In this document: piece after piece, positions 6,004-12,249 of the stretch
How positions within the stretch are numbered: the first letter of the stretch is position 1
Layout: every line of letters begins with the position of its first letter
The notes under the pieces: model-generated
Seen by the model: the letters and a program-made list of their open reading frames with translations, nothing else
What the model was told of the DNA's origin: nothing
The model's database searches: none
IMG/VR virus record: IMGVR_UViG_3300011116_000802
Coordinates: 1-31,929 of that record
Length of the DNA: 31,929 nucleotides
Source of the DNA: a virus
Strand: one strand, 5' to 3'
Translations under genes and position numbers: made by a program

Positions 6004-6893
6004 CAAAACGGCCTCTCGTCGTAGTCGGCCATCGGAACGATTTCGGCCTCAACTGGCTCGGCTGAATCTGATTCCGTCATCGACATCAGTGCGTCAATGA
6101 CCTTCGACGCCTCGAACGACGTCAACTCATCCATTGAGGCAATGTCACGCTCGGCCAGTGCCTTGACGTACTCGCCACGGCTCGCTGGGTCTTGAAAGCC
6201 AAGCTGCATCAGCAACTTCTTGATGAGACCCTTTTGCTTATCGGTGATCGGCTTGGGTCCAGTTGAAGCAACTGCCGGTTCGTTGCTATCGGCTTTTGCC
6301 GGCGCAGTTGCAACTGGCTTCTTCTGACTAACCGGTGCCAATCGAAATGCTGGTGGCTCAGTCATGGCCGGCACAGCAAAGGCTTCGATCTCTTCGGGTG
6401 TGTAACTCATGCCGGCGATAACGTCGGGGAAAAACAGCCGACACGCCTCTGAGGTCACTCGAGCGGACAACATCGCCCTTGGGTACTTCGTCCAGGTGGG
6501 GTTATTGAGAAGGCCGGCACGCTTGGCGTCTTCCAAGTTGAACTCCACGGTTTGCCACTCAGGCCAACCGGCACGGCAAACCTTGGCAATTGCGCTTTGG
6601 TCGTTGGCGTCGATGATGAACTGGTGGCCGGCAGACAGCACCAACGCACGCATCAGTTCGGCCGACAGTGCCGGCTTGCCCTTGATGATGTTGATGGACT
6701 GGAGCGCCTGCATGGGTCCAATGCCGAGTTCGTTGCCGGCCATCATCACGGCCAGCACTTCCTCTGGTCGACCTCGAAGTGCCTCTGGCACCAATGCAGT
6801 ACGGGAGATTTGGCCAGACAACTCCAAATATGCCGTCAGGTGAGGAATCCCACCAATTGCTTTCGGCGGCGCAACCGCCAGTTCTTCACTCAT
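6003..6893 (-). CDS. RecT-like single-strand annealing protein, 296 aa
   Basis: Residues 40-180 show the arrangement of actinobacterial RecT-type recombinases: RPEEVLAVMMAGNELGIGPM, then INIIKGKPALSAELMRALVL, then an A-I-A-x-x strand, then WTKYPRAMLSARVTSEACRL. A Pro/Ala-rich linker (about 195-225) and a C-terminal helical domain with ITDKQKGLIKKLLMQLGF follow; the latter resembles a small DNA- or protein-binding tail. RecT proteins pair complementary single strands and support recombination-dependent replication. The ATG at 6893 has GGAGGG five bases ahead and overlaps the upstream gene by eight bases. No partner exonuclease is seen beside it. The call rests on pattern recognition; a related replication ssDNA-binding role is the alternative. 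Confidence 0.65.
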   Translation of the reverse strand: MSEELAVAPPKAIGGIPHLTAYLELSGQISRTALVPEALRGRPEEVLAVMMAGNELGIGPMQALQSINIIKGKPALSAELMRALVLSAGHQFIIDANDQSAIAKVCRAGWPEWQTVEFNLEDAKRAGLLNNPTWTKYPRAMLSARVTSEACRLFFPDVIAGMSYTPEEIEAFAVPAMTEPPAFRLAPVSQKKPVATAPAKADSNEPAVASTGPKPITDKQKGLIKKLLMQLGFQDPASRGEYVKALAERDIASMDELTSFEASKVIDALMSMTESDSAEPVEAEIVPMADYDERPF

Positions 6894-7164
6894 TGTTTCC
6901 CTCCCCAGGGTCGCTACTTGCGAAAACGACCGACAGGGAGGCTTCAACTTGTCTTGAAGCGTCTGCACTGTTGGAGTGAGGAATCCCCAATGGCGACTCG
7001 GACTCCCTGTCAGTCGAACTTGGCGAACGGCGGCTGGACTTCACTAAGTCCGCTGCCATTTGCTCGATTGATTGCAGTTGCATGCGCAGCTGCTCGGTAC
7101 GAAGACGAAGCGCGTCAATGCGCATATCCATCTTCGATGCCCAAACGATGAACTCGTCGGTCAT
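6886..7164 (-). CDS. Small coiled-coil / low-complexity protein, 92 aa
   Basis: Residues 5-45 form a probable coiled coil (MRIDALRLRTEQLRMQLQ), followed by a Ser/Asp-rich disordered half. The ATG at 7164 overlaps the stop of the 57-residue membrane protein (ATGA); the longer in-frame extension to 7431 would overlap two other genes and is rejected. It overlaps the recT-like gene start by eight bases. Function unknown; association with the recombinase is possible. Confidence 0.65.
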   Translation of the reverse strand: MTDEFIVWASKMDMRIDALRLRTEQLRMQLQSIEQMAADLVKSSRRSPSSTDRESESPLGIPHSNSADASRQVEASLSVVFASSDPGEGNNE

Positions 7165-7334
7165 GCTGAACGGGTCTTGCGCTTCGTTTGGAAAAGGTTC
7201 GGAAGCACTGGAAGAACAGCGAGACCCACTAGGACAGCAAAAGCCGTCATCACCCATGAAGGCGCTGCGCAGATGCCGACCCAAATCGTCAGCGAGACCA
7301 ACCAGATAAGTGTGTTGCGAAGTCGACGGTTCAT
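7161..7334 (-). CDS. Small membrane protein, 57 aa
   Basis: Open frame found between the excisionase-like gene and the coiled-coil gene. It begins MNRRLRNTLIWLVSLTIW and has two hydrophobic helices (about 8-23 and 27-46) with positively charged ends (NRRLRN at the start, KRKTRSA at the end), so both ends are predicted to be cytoplasmic. It overlaps its neighbours by ATGA on both sides. These overlaps and the clear membrane pattern support it. Function unknown. Confidence 0.7.
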   Translation of the reverse strand: MNRRLRNTLIWLVSLTIWVGICAAPSWVMTAFAVLVGLAVLPVLPNLFQTKRKTRSA

Positions 7335-7555
7335 GCTGCACCTGTTTCTGTTGAAGTGACGGGGAACAACGCATTGAGTACGTCAACGCGAACAAACCAA
7401 CGCTTTCCAACTCGAGTTCCAGGGATCTCACCGCGAACGATCATTCGCTTCACGCTCGTCACGGTGCAGCCCAGATATTGCGCAACACCGTGAGCATCGA
7501 TGAGCTGCGGAACTGGCACACCCTCTATCTCGTAGGTCCGGTTGATGATTGTCAT
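7331..7555 (-). CDS. Excisionase-like MerR-type helix-turn-helix protein, 74 aa
   Basis: Residues 18-66 match the DNA-binding domain of small excisionases: IDAHGVAQYLGCTVTSVKRMI, then RGEIPGTRVGKRWFVRVDVL, which is helix-turn-helix plus the wing strands. It is the first gene of the leftward early operon and is divergent from the repressor, so it could be a Cro-like or excisionase regulator. There is no ribosome binding site, and the ATG lies seven bases after a good -10 box, suggesting leaderless translation. An excisionase role is favoured by the fold and by the nearby integrase and attP; a Cro-type role is the alternative. Confidence 0.75.
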   Translation of the reverse strand: MTIINRTYEIEGVPVPQLIDAHGVAQYLGCTVTSVKRMIVRGEIPGTRVGKRWFVRVDVLNALFPVTSTETGAA

Positions 7556-7562
7556 GATTGGT

Positions 7563-7591
7563 AATCTACGCGCTTGCGTAACTTACGTCAA
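7563..7591 (-). promoter_or_regulatory. Leftward early promoter with operator-like palindrome in its spacer
   Basis: On the minus strand TTGACG (7586-7591) and TAGATT (7563-7568) are spaced by exactly 17 bases. The -10 box ends seven bases before the ATG of the excisionase-like gene, so the transcript should start at or within a base or two of the ATG. The spacer holds CGTAACTTACG (7577-7587), a perfect 5-1-5 palindrome that extends imperfectly to TTGCGTAACTTACGTCAA. A repressor bound there would occlude both boxes. Confidence 0.55.
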
Positions 7592-7625
7592 GTCAAAGTT
7601 CAACCGTGTCAAGGAACGTGCAACA

Positions 7626-7645
7626 ACGTCAAACGACGTCAAACG
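7626..7645. repeat. Tandem 10-bp repeat in the divergent control region
   Basis: ACGTCAAACG occurs twice in perfect tandem (7626-7635, 7636-7645). Related ACGTCAA and GTCAA(A/G) elements lie nearby at 7585-7596 and 7608-7612. This cluster sits between the leftward early promoter and the repressor gene. It may be a binding array for the repressor or the excisionase-like protein. Confidence 0.6.
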
Positions 7646-7702
7646 CCACGGATTAAAAGTGCAATTTCGATTTATTGGCTTGAACAGGACAAATGTGCCG
7701 AA

Positions 7703-7731
7703 TGGCAATGAAGTGCGTTAGCGCGTACAAT
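7703..7731 (+). promoter_or_regulatory. Candidate repressor promoter
   Basis: TACAAT at 7726-7731 is a near-perfect -10 box; the -35 region 17 bases upstream (TGGCAA, 7703-7708) is weak. The transcript would start near 7738, immediately before the GGAAGGAGG at 7741-7749. Because the -10 box overlaps the ATG at 7730, it argues against that ATG as the repressor start. AGCGCGTA at 7720-7727 also occurs inverted at 7566-7573 in the leftward promoter. Confidence 0.45.
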
Positions 7732-7753
7732 GGCAATAGCGGAAGGAGGCGAG

Positions 7754-8026
7754 GTGGTCGCCAAATCAAACGCTCAGACACTTTCGGCCGCATTAAGACT
7801 TCGCCGGCAAGAGCTCGAGCACACAATGCAACAAGCTGCCGATGTGATTGGCACTACAAACGCGACCGTGAGTCGCTGGGAAAGCAACAAGCAGATTCCC
7901 ACCAAGCCGGATCAGATCATTCCGATTGCTCGCTACCTTGGAATCAGCGTTCAAGATTTGTCGACAATTTTGTCTGAAACGGTGCGTCGAAACATCCTGG
8001 CGGAAATTGCCCGTTTCGAAGGCTAG
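7754..8026 (+). CDS. XRE-family helix-turn-helix repressor, 90 aa
   Basis: Residues 5-62 form a classic lambda-repressor-like HTH: LSAALRLRRQELEHTMQQAA, then DVIGTTNATVSRWESNKQIP, then IPIARYLGISVQDL. Such proteins dimerise on palindromic operators. The GTG start is chosen because GGAAGGAGG lies four bases ahead and the upstream ATG at 7730 lies inside the likely -10 box. It has no peptidase domain, so induction is not by RecA-type self-cleavage. Divergent from the early operon and next to the integrase, it is the probable lysogeny repressor. Its stop shares a CTAG with the stop of the convergent gene. Confidence 0.85.
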   Translation: MVAKSNAQTLSAALRLRRQELEHTMQQAADVIGTTNATVSRWESNKQIPTKPDQIIPIARYLGISVQDLSTILSETVRRNILAEIARFEG

Positions 8027-8337
8027 GCGCCTAGTTTCCTCTGGCGCTTCCAAATGCGAATCATTTCCGCGACGGGATCGGCCTCGTCGATTACTGCTTT
8101 GGCTGCATCAGTTATTTCAATGCGCGCAATGAACGTATCCAGTTCATTGGAAAATTGACTGATCTTTCGAGGATCGTCAAGCGATTGTTCCAAATCAACC
8201 ATTGCGTAGTGCTGGTTGAGTGTCCATTGAAGATTGATTGCAGTTTCTCGAGCTTGTGTTGCTTTGTCTTCAAGTAACGCCGCAAGAGCAAATAGTCGAT
8301 CAATCGATTCTCGAACAACAAAATCTTCGTTGCTCAT
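8023..8337 (-). CDS. Hypothetical all-helical protein between repressor and integrase, 104 aa
   Basis: Mostly helical and acidic, without membrane segments (SIDRLFALAALLEDKATQ and similar stretches), with a basic end (WKRQRKLGA). No family recognised. It is convergent with the repressor and shares the CTAG at 8023-8026 as both stop codons. The ATG at 8337 has no ribosome binding site. An in-frame ATG at 8391 reads through an 11-G run on the coding strand (SFGGGGDP), so the true N-terminus is uncertain and could vary by slippage. Location in the lysogeny block suggests expression in lysogens or a regulatory role; this is inference. Confidence 0.6.
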   Translation of the reverse strand: MSNEDFVVRESIDRLFALAALLEDKATQARETAINLQWTLNQHYAMVDLEQSLDDPRKISQFSNELDTFIARIEITDAAKAVIDEADPVAEMIRIWKRQRKLGA

Positions 8338-8344
8338 AGGGTCG

Positions 8345-8355
8345 CCCCCCCCCCC
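8345..8355. repeat. Homopolymer of 11 C (G on the coding strand)
   Basis: An uninterrupted run of 11 C bases lies just upstream of the ATG at 8337 and inside the longer possible frame from 8391. Such runs are prone to slippage in replication and in sequencing. It may place translation of the 8023-8337 gene under phase variation if the upstream start is used. Confidence 0.8.
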
Positions 8356-8458
8356 GAAACTTTGGACATACGGAACTCCCCTTTTCCTCATGTAACCATG
8401 TAAGTGGTCAGGAAAAGATTGTGATGCGGAATTGCGATGTACGCAAATGCACAATGCT

Positions 8459-8477
8459 GCAATGTTCTGAACATTGC
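8459..8477. promoter_or_regulatory. 19-bp palindrome (operator or excisionase site)
   Basis: GCAATGTTC and GAACATTGC flank a single central T, a perfect 9-1-9 palindrome. A further half-like GAACAT follows at 8478-8483. It lies in the 370-base gene-free stretch 8338-8709, about 40 bases from the first integrase-type direct repeat. It fits a dimeric regulator such as the XRE repressor. The operator near 7577 has a different sequence, so a different protein may bind here. Confidence 0.55.
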
Positions 8478-8514
8478 GAACATACGAGACTGTGCAATCT
8501 ACGAGGCAAAATTC

Positions 8515-8539
8515 TTGGTCACATCTTGGTCACATCTTT
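8515..8539 (+). repeat. 25-bp direct repeat, left copy (arm-type integrase site)
   Basis: Two overlapping TTGGTCACATC units in tandem followed by TTT. The identical 25 bases recur at 8679-8703. The two copies flank the tRNA-derived attP core, the expected layout of arm-type sites for a tyrosine integrase of this family. Confidence 0.75.
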
Positions 8540-8629
8540 GAGGCGTTTTGTGTCAAATTACGTCGATTGACGGCCAAGAAAGTCAAGGGAAATAAGGGTT
8601 TTGCATTTTAGATTCACGATTTCAAGCCC

Positions 8630-8667
8630 TTATGAGTCCCCTGCTCTAACCATTGAGCTACAGCCCC
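8630..8667 (-). other. attP: attP core: 5' half of a tRNA with CAT anticodon
   Basis: Read on the minus strand, the sequence is a perfect tRNA 5' half of 38 bases: acceptor strand GGGGCTG, D-stem GCTC/GAGC around AATGGTTA, anticodon 5' strand GGGGA and loop CTCATAA (CAT, so elongator Met or Ile). The match stops after the anticodon loop: no pairing TCCCC strand and no T-loop follow. This is typical of a phage attachment core copied from the host tRNA gene with strand exchange in the anticodon loop. It carries the 5' half, not the more usual 3' half. The integrase gene starts 43 bases to the right. Confidence 0.85.
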
Positions 8668-8678
8668 TTTGACACCTT

Positions 8679-8703
8679 TGGTCACATCTTGGTCACATCT
8701 TTT
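8679..8703 (+). repeat. 25-bp direct repeat, right copy (arm-type integrase site)
   Basis: Identical to 8515-8539, 11 bases from the attP core and ending six bases before the integrase ATG. Integrase binding here would cover its own promoter or translation start region, so autorepression is possible. Confidence 0.75.
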
Positions 8704-8709
8704 CAAAAG

Positions 8710-9885
8710 ATGCTAAAACATGACTTGGTGGCAAGAACTAATTACGGTACAGGCAATTTGGAAGAGCGTCCTCCTGGCTCAGGAACGTGGCGTTTGCGTT
8801 TCGCTGGAGGCCTTGATCCAGTCACGCACAAACGCAAACAAGTATCGATCACCTTTGAAGCGAAGAACCTAACGGCTGCGCGCAAGCGCGCCAACCAATT
8901 ACTTGTCGAACTCAAAGACCAGCAAGCAACTACCAGCTCGTCGTGCGAATACTTGTTTGAAGAGTGGATGAGGTTTTCCAAAGATCGAGGTCGAGCAGCC
9001 ACCACGTTGTACGGCTACCGCAAAGTTTTGAACCGATACATCTTGCCGGCCATTGGGCCATTGCCAATGGTTGACGTTGGACCGCATCATCTTGATCGCC
9101 TCTACTCGTCAATGAGCGAGCAAGGTTTGTCTCCGGTAAGCGTCCGGCAAGCGCACAAGATCATTTCGGTGGCGTTCAATCAAGCAATCAAGTGGGGATG
9201 GGTCGAACGCAATCCAGCCTTTCGAGCGACTCCCCCATCGCTGCAACCAACGAAACTTGTGGTGCCATCAGTGGAAGAGACCAAAACCTTCATTGCAGCT
9301 GCAATTGAGGAAAGCGCAATTCTTGGCGCCGTGGTGTACCTGGCTGCTCAAACTAGTGCTCGCCGTGGTGAAATTCTGGCTTTGCAATGGAGCGATGTTC
9401 GAGGCAACACCTTGATCATTTCAAAGGCCGTCTATGACATTGGCACTGAGGCCGGCATCAAACCGACAAAAACCGGTCGGGAAAGAATCATGCAGCTCGA
9501 CGAACGCCAACTGCAATGGCTGGCGGACTGGCGTGAGCATTGCGAAAACGACGCTGCACAGTTTGGCGTTTCACTTGAAGACAATTCCTTCATTATTCCT
9601 GGACGACCTGACGGGTCAACGTTTGTTCGGCCGGATCACATTTCCACGCTGGTTCGAAAGGTTGCCAAAAAGACTGGCCTCGAGCACATCCACCTTCACT
9701 CCATGCGGCACTTTGGCGCCACGATGCTGATGGCTCAAGGTTTTAGTCCAGTTGATACTGCCGAACGACTGGGACACTCGGACCCTGGAGTGACAATGCG
9801 GATTTACACACAAGCAACGGAAGGCCGGCAGCGAGAAGCGGCTTCGTTCATCAGTGGAATTTTGGAAGAGCCCAAGCCTTTGTAG
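8710..9885 (+). CDS. int: Tyrosine site-specific integrase, 391 aa
   Basis: N-terminal AP2-like arm-binding domain (YGTGNLEERPPGSGTWRLRF, about 12-31), a SAM-like core-binding domain (about 80-170) and a C-terminal catalytic domain. Catalytic residues are visible: R218 in TSARRGE, H330 and R333 in HSMRH, H356 in LGHSD and the nucleophile Y366 in RIYTQ. It recombines attP with the host tRNA gene. The frame is open back to a TTG at 8653 inside the tRNA core. The ATG at 8710 was chosen, but no good ribosome binding site is seen. A GTG at 8728 (giving VARTNYG) is a realistic alternative. Transcribed towards the late operon and separated from it by the 9940-9961 hairpin. Confidence 0.93.
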   Translation: MLKHDLVARTNYGTGNLEERPPGSGTWRLRFAGGLDPVTHKRKQVSITFEAKNLTAARKRANQLLVELKDQQATTSSSCEYLFEEWMRFSKDRGRAATTLYGYRKVLNRYILPAIGPLPMVDVGPHHLDRLYSSMSEQGLSPVSVRQAHKIISVAFNQAIKWGWVERNPAFRATPPSLQPTKLVVPSVEETKTFIAAAIEESAILGAVVYLAAQTSARRGEILALQWSDVRGNTLIISKAVYDIGTEAGIKPTKTGRERIMQLDERQLQWLADWREHCENDAAQFGVSLEDNSFIIPGRPDGSTFVRPDHISTLVRKVAKKTGLEHIHLHSMRHFGATMLMAQGFSPVDTAERLGHSDPGVTMRIYTQATEGRQREAASFISGILEEPKPL

Positions 9886-9939
9886 CAGTAATGAAAAACG
9901 CTCGGGCCGAAGTGCTCAAAGGTGCCCCAAAAACGAAAC

Positions 9940-9961
9940 CGCCGGGGCATTAGCCCCGGCG
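9940..9961. terminator. Intrinsic terminator-like hairpin between integrase and late operon
   Basis: A perfect 9-bp GC-rich stem (CGCCGGGGC / GCCCCGGCG) with an ATTA loop lies in the 146-base gap between convergent genes. There is no U-tract on either side (GACTTCTCC on the plus strand), as often seen for actinobacterial terminators. It probably stops both integrase and late transcripts. The rest of 9886-10031 shows nothing else. Confidence 0.7.
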
Positions 9962-10031
9962 ACTTCTCCAAAGTGTCACCCACCTACCAAAGCGAGAGAG
10001 CAATTTCATTGTACCAGTGCCTGTCACATCA

Positions 10032-10262
10032 CTATTCGTTGATGAGCATGGTTTCGATTGTGTAGATGAGACCAATGGTTCGGTAATTCAACTGATTTGC
10101 TGGCTTGATTGAAAATACCAACCCTTCACCATCTTCATCGAAGTTATTACTTGAACCGATAACGACCCAGTCCATTAACGCCGTTAACGCATTTTCAGAC
10201 TCAGACCTGATGTGCTCTTCCAAGATCGATTGAATTGCTTCAGCTGCTTCGGCGGCGTTCAT
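10032..10262 (-). CDS. Hypothetical protein, 76 aa
   Basis: An acidic helical N-terminus (NAAEAAEAIQSILEEHI) is followed by a beta-rich C-terminus (EGLVFSIKPANQLNYRTIGL). The pattern suggests a small alpha/beta protein, but no family is recognised. GGAGAG five bases before the ATG, plus an ATGA overlap with the upstream stop, fix the start. It is the last gene of the leftward late block. Confidence 0.7.
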   Translation of the reverse strand: MNAAEAAEAIQSILEEHIRSESENALTALMDWVVIGSSNNFDEDGEGLVFSIKPANQLNYRTIGLIYTIETMLINE

Positions 10263-10609
10263 AGTTTCTCTCCGCATTTGGGGCAGTAAGTGAACGTCAC
10301 GATAGTTTCAGGAGCAGTTTTGATGCCTATGGGGTGGTCGCACCCTACGTTTTGCCCTTTGGGTGGGTATTTCGCAGTATCCGTCTGTGCAGGGCTAACT
10401 GAGCCATTTGTGCGCTCGGACGAACTTGCCTTTGTAGACATGGATTGCTCCGGCTTGCACAGTTCTTCCAACCACGCTGCCGAAAGTTGCATGAGGCAGC
10501 GCCAGTGGTTCTTCCAACAGTCTGCGTCATGTGTTCTCGGTTCAGGGTCTTCCCAAGACCGAAGTTGTTCCATAACCTCTCTTAGGGCTTGGCTTTTGGC
10601 GGCGTTCAT
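10259..10609 (-). CDS. Hypothetical protein with terminal zinc-ribbon half, 116 aa
   Basis: A helical N-terminal part contains DADCWKNHWRCLMQLSAAW (about residues 29-47), then a Ser/Thr-rich linker, then a C-terminal FTYCPKCGEKL. The final CPKCG with an upstream Cys/His (VGCDHP near 90) could bind zinc. The ATG at 10609 overlaps the stop of the preceding gene (ATGA). Function unknown. Confidence 0.65.
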   Translation of the reverse strand: MNAAKSQALREVMEQLRSWEDPEPRTHDADCWKNHWRCLMQLSAAWLEELCKPEQSMSTKASSSERTNGSVSPAQTDTAKYPPKGQNVGCDHPIGIKTAPETIVTFTYCPKCGEKL

Positions 10610-10770
10610 GGAATCTTGTGTCCGCAGCTGATGTGGATTCGCTGGTTCCAGTCCGCTGTTGTGGTTGGTTGATGGCATTTTGGGCATGGTGGTAGATAAA
10701 ACGGTTCAGTACCATCGCCAAAACTCATTACCTCAGAGGATCGCAAAGTCGCCCCACCCTCTCGTTCCAT
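10606..10770 (-). CDS. Small zinc-ribbon protein, 54 aa
   Basis: The C-terminal 40 residues contain CPKCHQPTTTADW ... HISCGH, a one-zinc ribbon with Cys and His ligands. The start is uncertain. The ATG at 10770 has GGGAG six bases ahead and overlaps the phosphoesterase gene by 38 bases. An ATG at 10728 lies just after the phosphoesterase stop but has a poorly placed GAGG. The longer frame to 10944 is rejected because it lies inside the phosphoesterase. Function unknown. Confidence 0.55.
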   Translation of the reverse strand: MEREGGATLRSSEVMSFGDGTEPFYLPPCPKCHQPTTTADWNQRIHISCGHKIP

Positions 10771-11968
10771 ATTCCGCTCCCACTCCAACAGCCAACGTTC
10801 CGGCCGGCGAATTGCAGCCAGTACGAGCTGTGAACCAATACGATCCGCCATCCATCGAAGGACATTGGAAAACTGTTCGACCGGTCGATTCAGAGATGAC
10901 CAGGTGATGCCGGTGGCCGGCAAAGAGGATTTCGGCATCGGCAACTGCCTGCCTTCCCATGATTTGATCTCGCCACCATTTCTCCATTACCGCTTGGCTT
11001 GTTCCTGAATTACTGAACTGATGGCCGTGGGCAAACGCCACCGGTATTCCGCCGACCTCGAGCGTCAACGTGAGATTGTCGGCAATTGCTCCAAGTGGTG
11101 TTGACACTCGGTCGTATCGCTCAGGATTGGCAGCGAAAATTTCTGAAACACCTTCAAAGATGGCAAGGTCGTCGTTGTCGGTCCATGAGGTATACGCCTT
11201 GCCCGACGAGTTCCGGTTTTCTCCGTGGTTACCTGGCACCGCAGCAAGCACGATTTTTTCAATGTGAGGCAGCAAGGTATCGACGTACTTGACGAGCAGG
11301 CGACGAGCAAGACGCATTTGCTGGCGTCGATCCAACGAGACCGTTGCCGTTTGCATGGGGTAAAAACCCGAGCATTGCTCAACGAGGTCACCAAGACCTA
11401 CCAAATAACAGGTCTTGACTGGCCGTCCGTGTTTGGCCATTGCTTTTAAGTGTGCGACAAGACCATCAAGGGCTTGAAGGATTCGACCAACCGTTGCCGC
11501 CGGCCCAGTTTCATTTGGTTCGGTCTTGCCAAGTTGCCAATCGCTAAGGCAAACAATTAATGCTCGATCAGTGGCAACTGGCTTGAATTTGATTGGTTTC
11601 CACTTTGCAACTTCGGCAATTAGCTCGTCAACATCAATGCGTTCAGCAAGTCCGCCTCGAGGCGTCAACTGCGCACGGTAGTAAAGCATGCGACGTACTT
11701 CGCCATTGCCAATGGCAGCGTCCCACGCCCTGACCTGTACAGAACCAGGAACAATCTTGGTCAGTGCAGGATCAAGGCCAAAGTCCTTGATGAGTTGTTC
11801 CCAAATGGCTGGGTCATCATTCGGCCCATCGGAGGCATAAACCAGCGATCCACCAGTTGACGGGTTGTACGTCAGTCCAGGTTCAAAACCGGTTGGATGC
11901 TGCATGCGATGACGCTGAGTGCGCTCAATCTGTTGGCGCTCGAACTCGTCAAGGTTTAATTCGGTCAT
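10733..11968 (-). CDS. Metallophosphoesterase (Mre11/SbcD-like nuclease or phosphatase), 411 aa
   Basis: The calcineurin-type motifs occur in order: LSDWQLGK (D143), GLGDLVE (D194), GNHGE (N247, H248), AHGHQ (H314, H316) and GHRHH (351-355). These bind two metal ions for phosphoester cleavage. The first motif has Gln where the canonical D-x-H has His, a variant that could change metal preference. The 130-residue N-terminal region is unassigned. It lies after the lysis genes and is coupled by ATGA to the small HTH protein before it. Related proteins are common in actinophages; DNA processing is likely but substrate is unknown. No SbcC/Rad50 partner is encoded. Confidence 0.8.
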   Translation of the reverse strand: MTELNLDEFERQQIERTQRHRMQHPTGFEPGLTYNPSTGGSLVYASDGPNDDPAIWEQLIKDFGLDPALTKIVPGSVQVRAWDAAIGNGEVRRMLYYRAQLTPRGGLAERIDVDELIAEVAKWKPIKFKPVATDRALIVCLSDWQLGKTEPNETGPAATVGRILQALDGLVAHLKAMAKHGRPVKTCYLVGLGDLVEQCSGFYPMQTATVSLDRRQQMRLARRLLVKYVDTLLPHIEKIVLAAVPGNHGENRNSSGKAYTSWTDNDDLAIFEGVSEIFAANPERYDRVSTPLGAIADNLTLTLEVGGIPVAFAHGHQFSNSGTSQAVMEKWWRDQIMGRQAVADAEILFAGHRHHLVISESTGRTVFQCPSMDGGSYWFTARTGCNSPAGTLAVGVGAEYGTRGWGDFAIL

Positions 11969-12249
11969 GAATTTACCGTTCCGTCGTTTTGGCTTTGAAG
12001 GCAACAGCAACCTGCAAGTCGATGAAGAGCAATCGTCTTGCCGCTAACGGGAAATCCCCACGTTTTCAACACTCGGCTGATTGACTCGGCTTCGATCTTG
12101 TAACGATTGTTTCCGTCTTTCAGCGATAACGCTGTCACCAGTTTTTTGTGTCGTTCGCTGTTGTCTTGAAGGTCGTCTAGGACGCGTCCGACTTTGCATT
12201 TCTCAGGCGAACGTCGGGAACTGGTGAATTCCGAAAGGTCGGTCGTCAT
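11965..12249 (-). CDS. Small helical DNA-binding-type protein, 94 aa
   Basis: A basic N-terminus (SSRRSPEKCKVGRVLDDL) is followed by helices with a sequence resembling a recombinase-like helix-turn-helix: AESISRVLKTWGFPVSGKTI then ALHRLAGCC. Small actinophage proteins with this layout often sit just before the metallophosphoesterase. Both ends overlap neighbours by ATGA. It may guide the phosphoesterase to DNA, or regulate late genes. The family call is tentative. Confidence 0.6.
   Translation of the reverse strand: MTTDLSEFTSSRRSPEKCKVGRVLDDLQDNSERHKKLVTALSLKDGNNRYKIEAESISRVLKTWGFPVSGKTIALHRLAGCCCLQSQNDGTVNS

Noticed and set aside
6552-7151. Plus-strand open frame of 199 codons
   Set aside because: It is antisense to the RecT-like gene and the genes ahead of it, which have good start signals and a family pattern.
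7730-7753. ATG at 7730 as the repressor start
   Set aside because: It overlaps the likely -10 box, and the GGAAGGAGG lies downstream of it, in position for the GTG at 7754.
8630-8667. Complete tRNA gene
   Set aside because: Only the 5' half pairs properly. The anticodon 3' strand, T-arm and acceptor 3' strand are absent.
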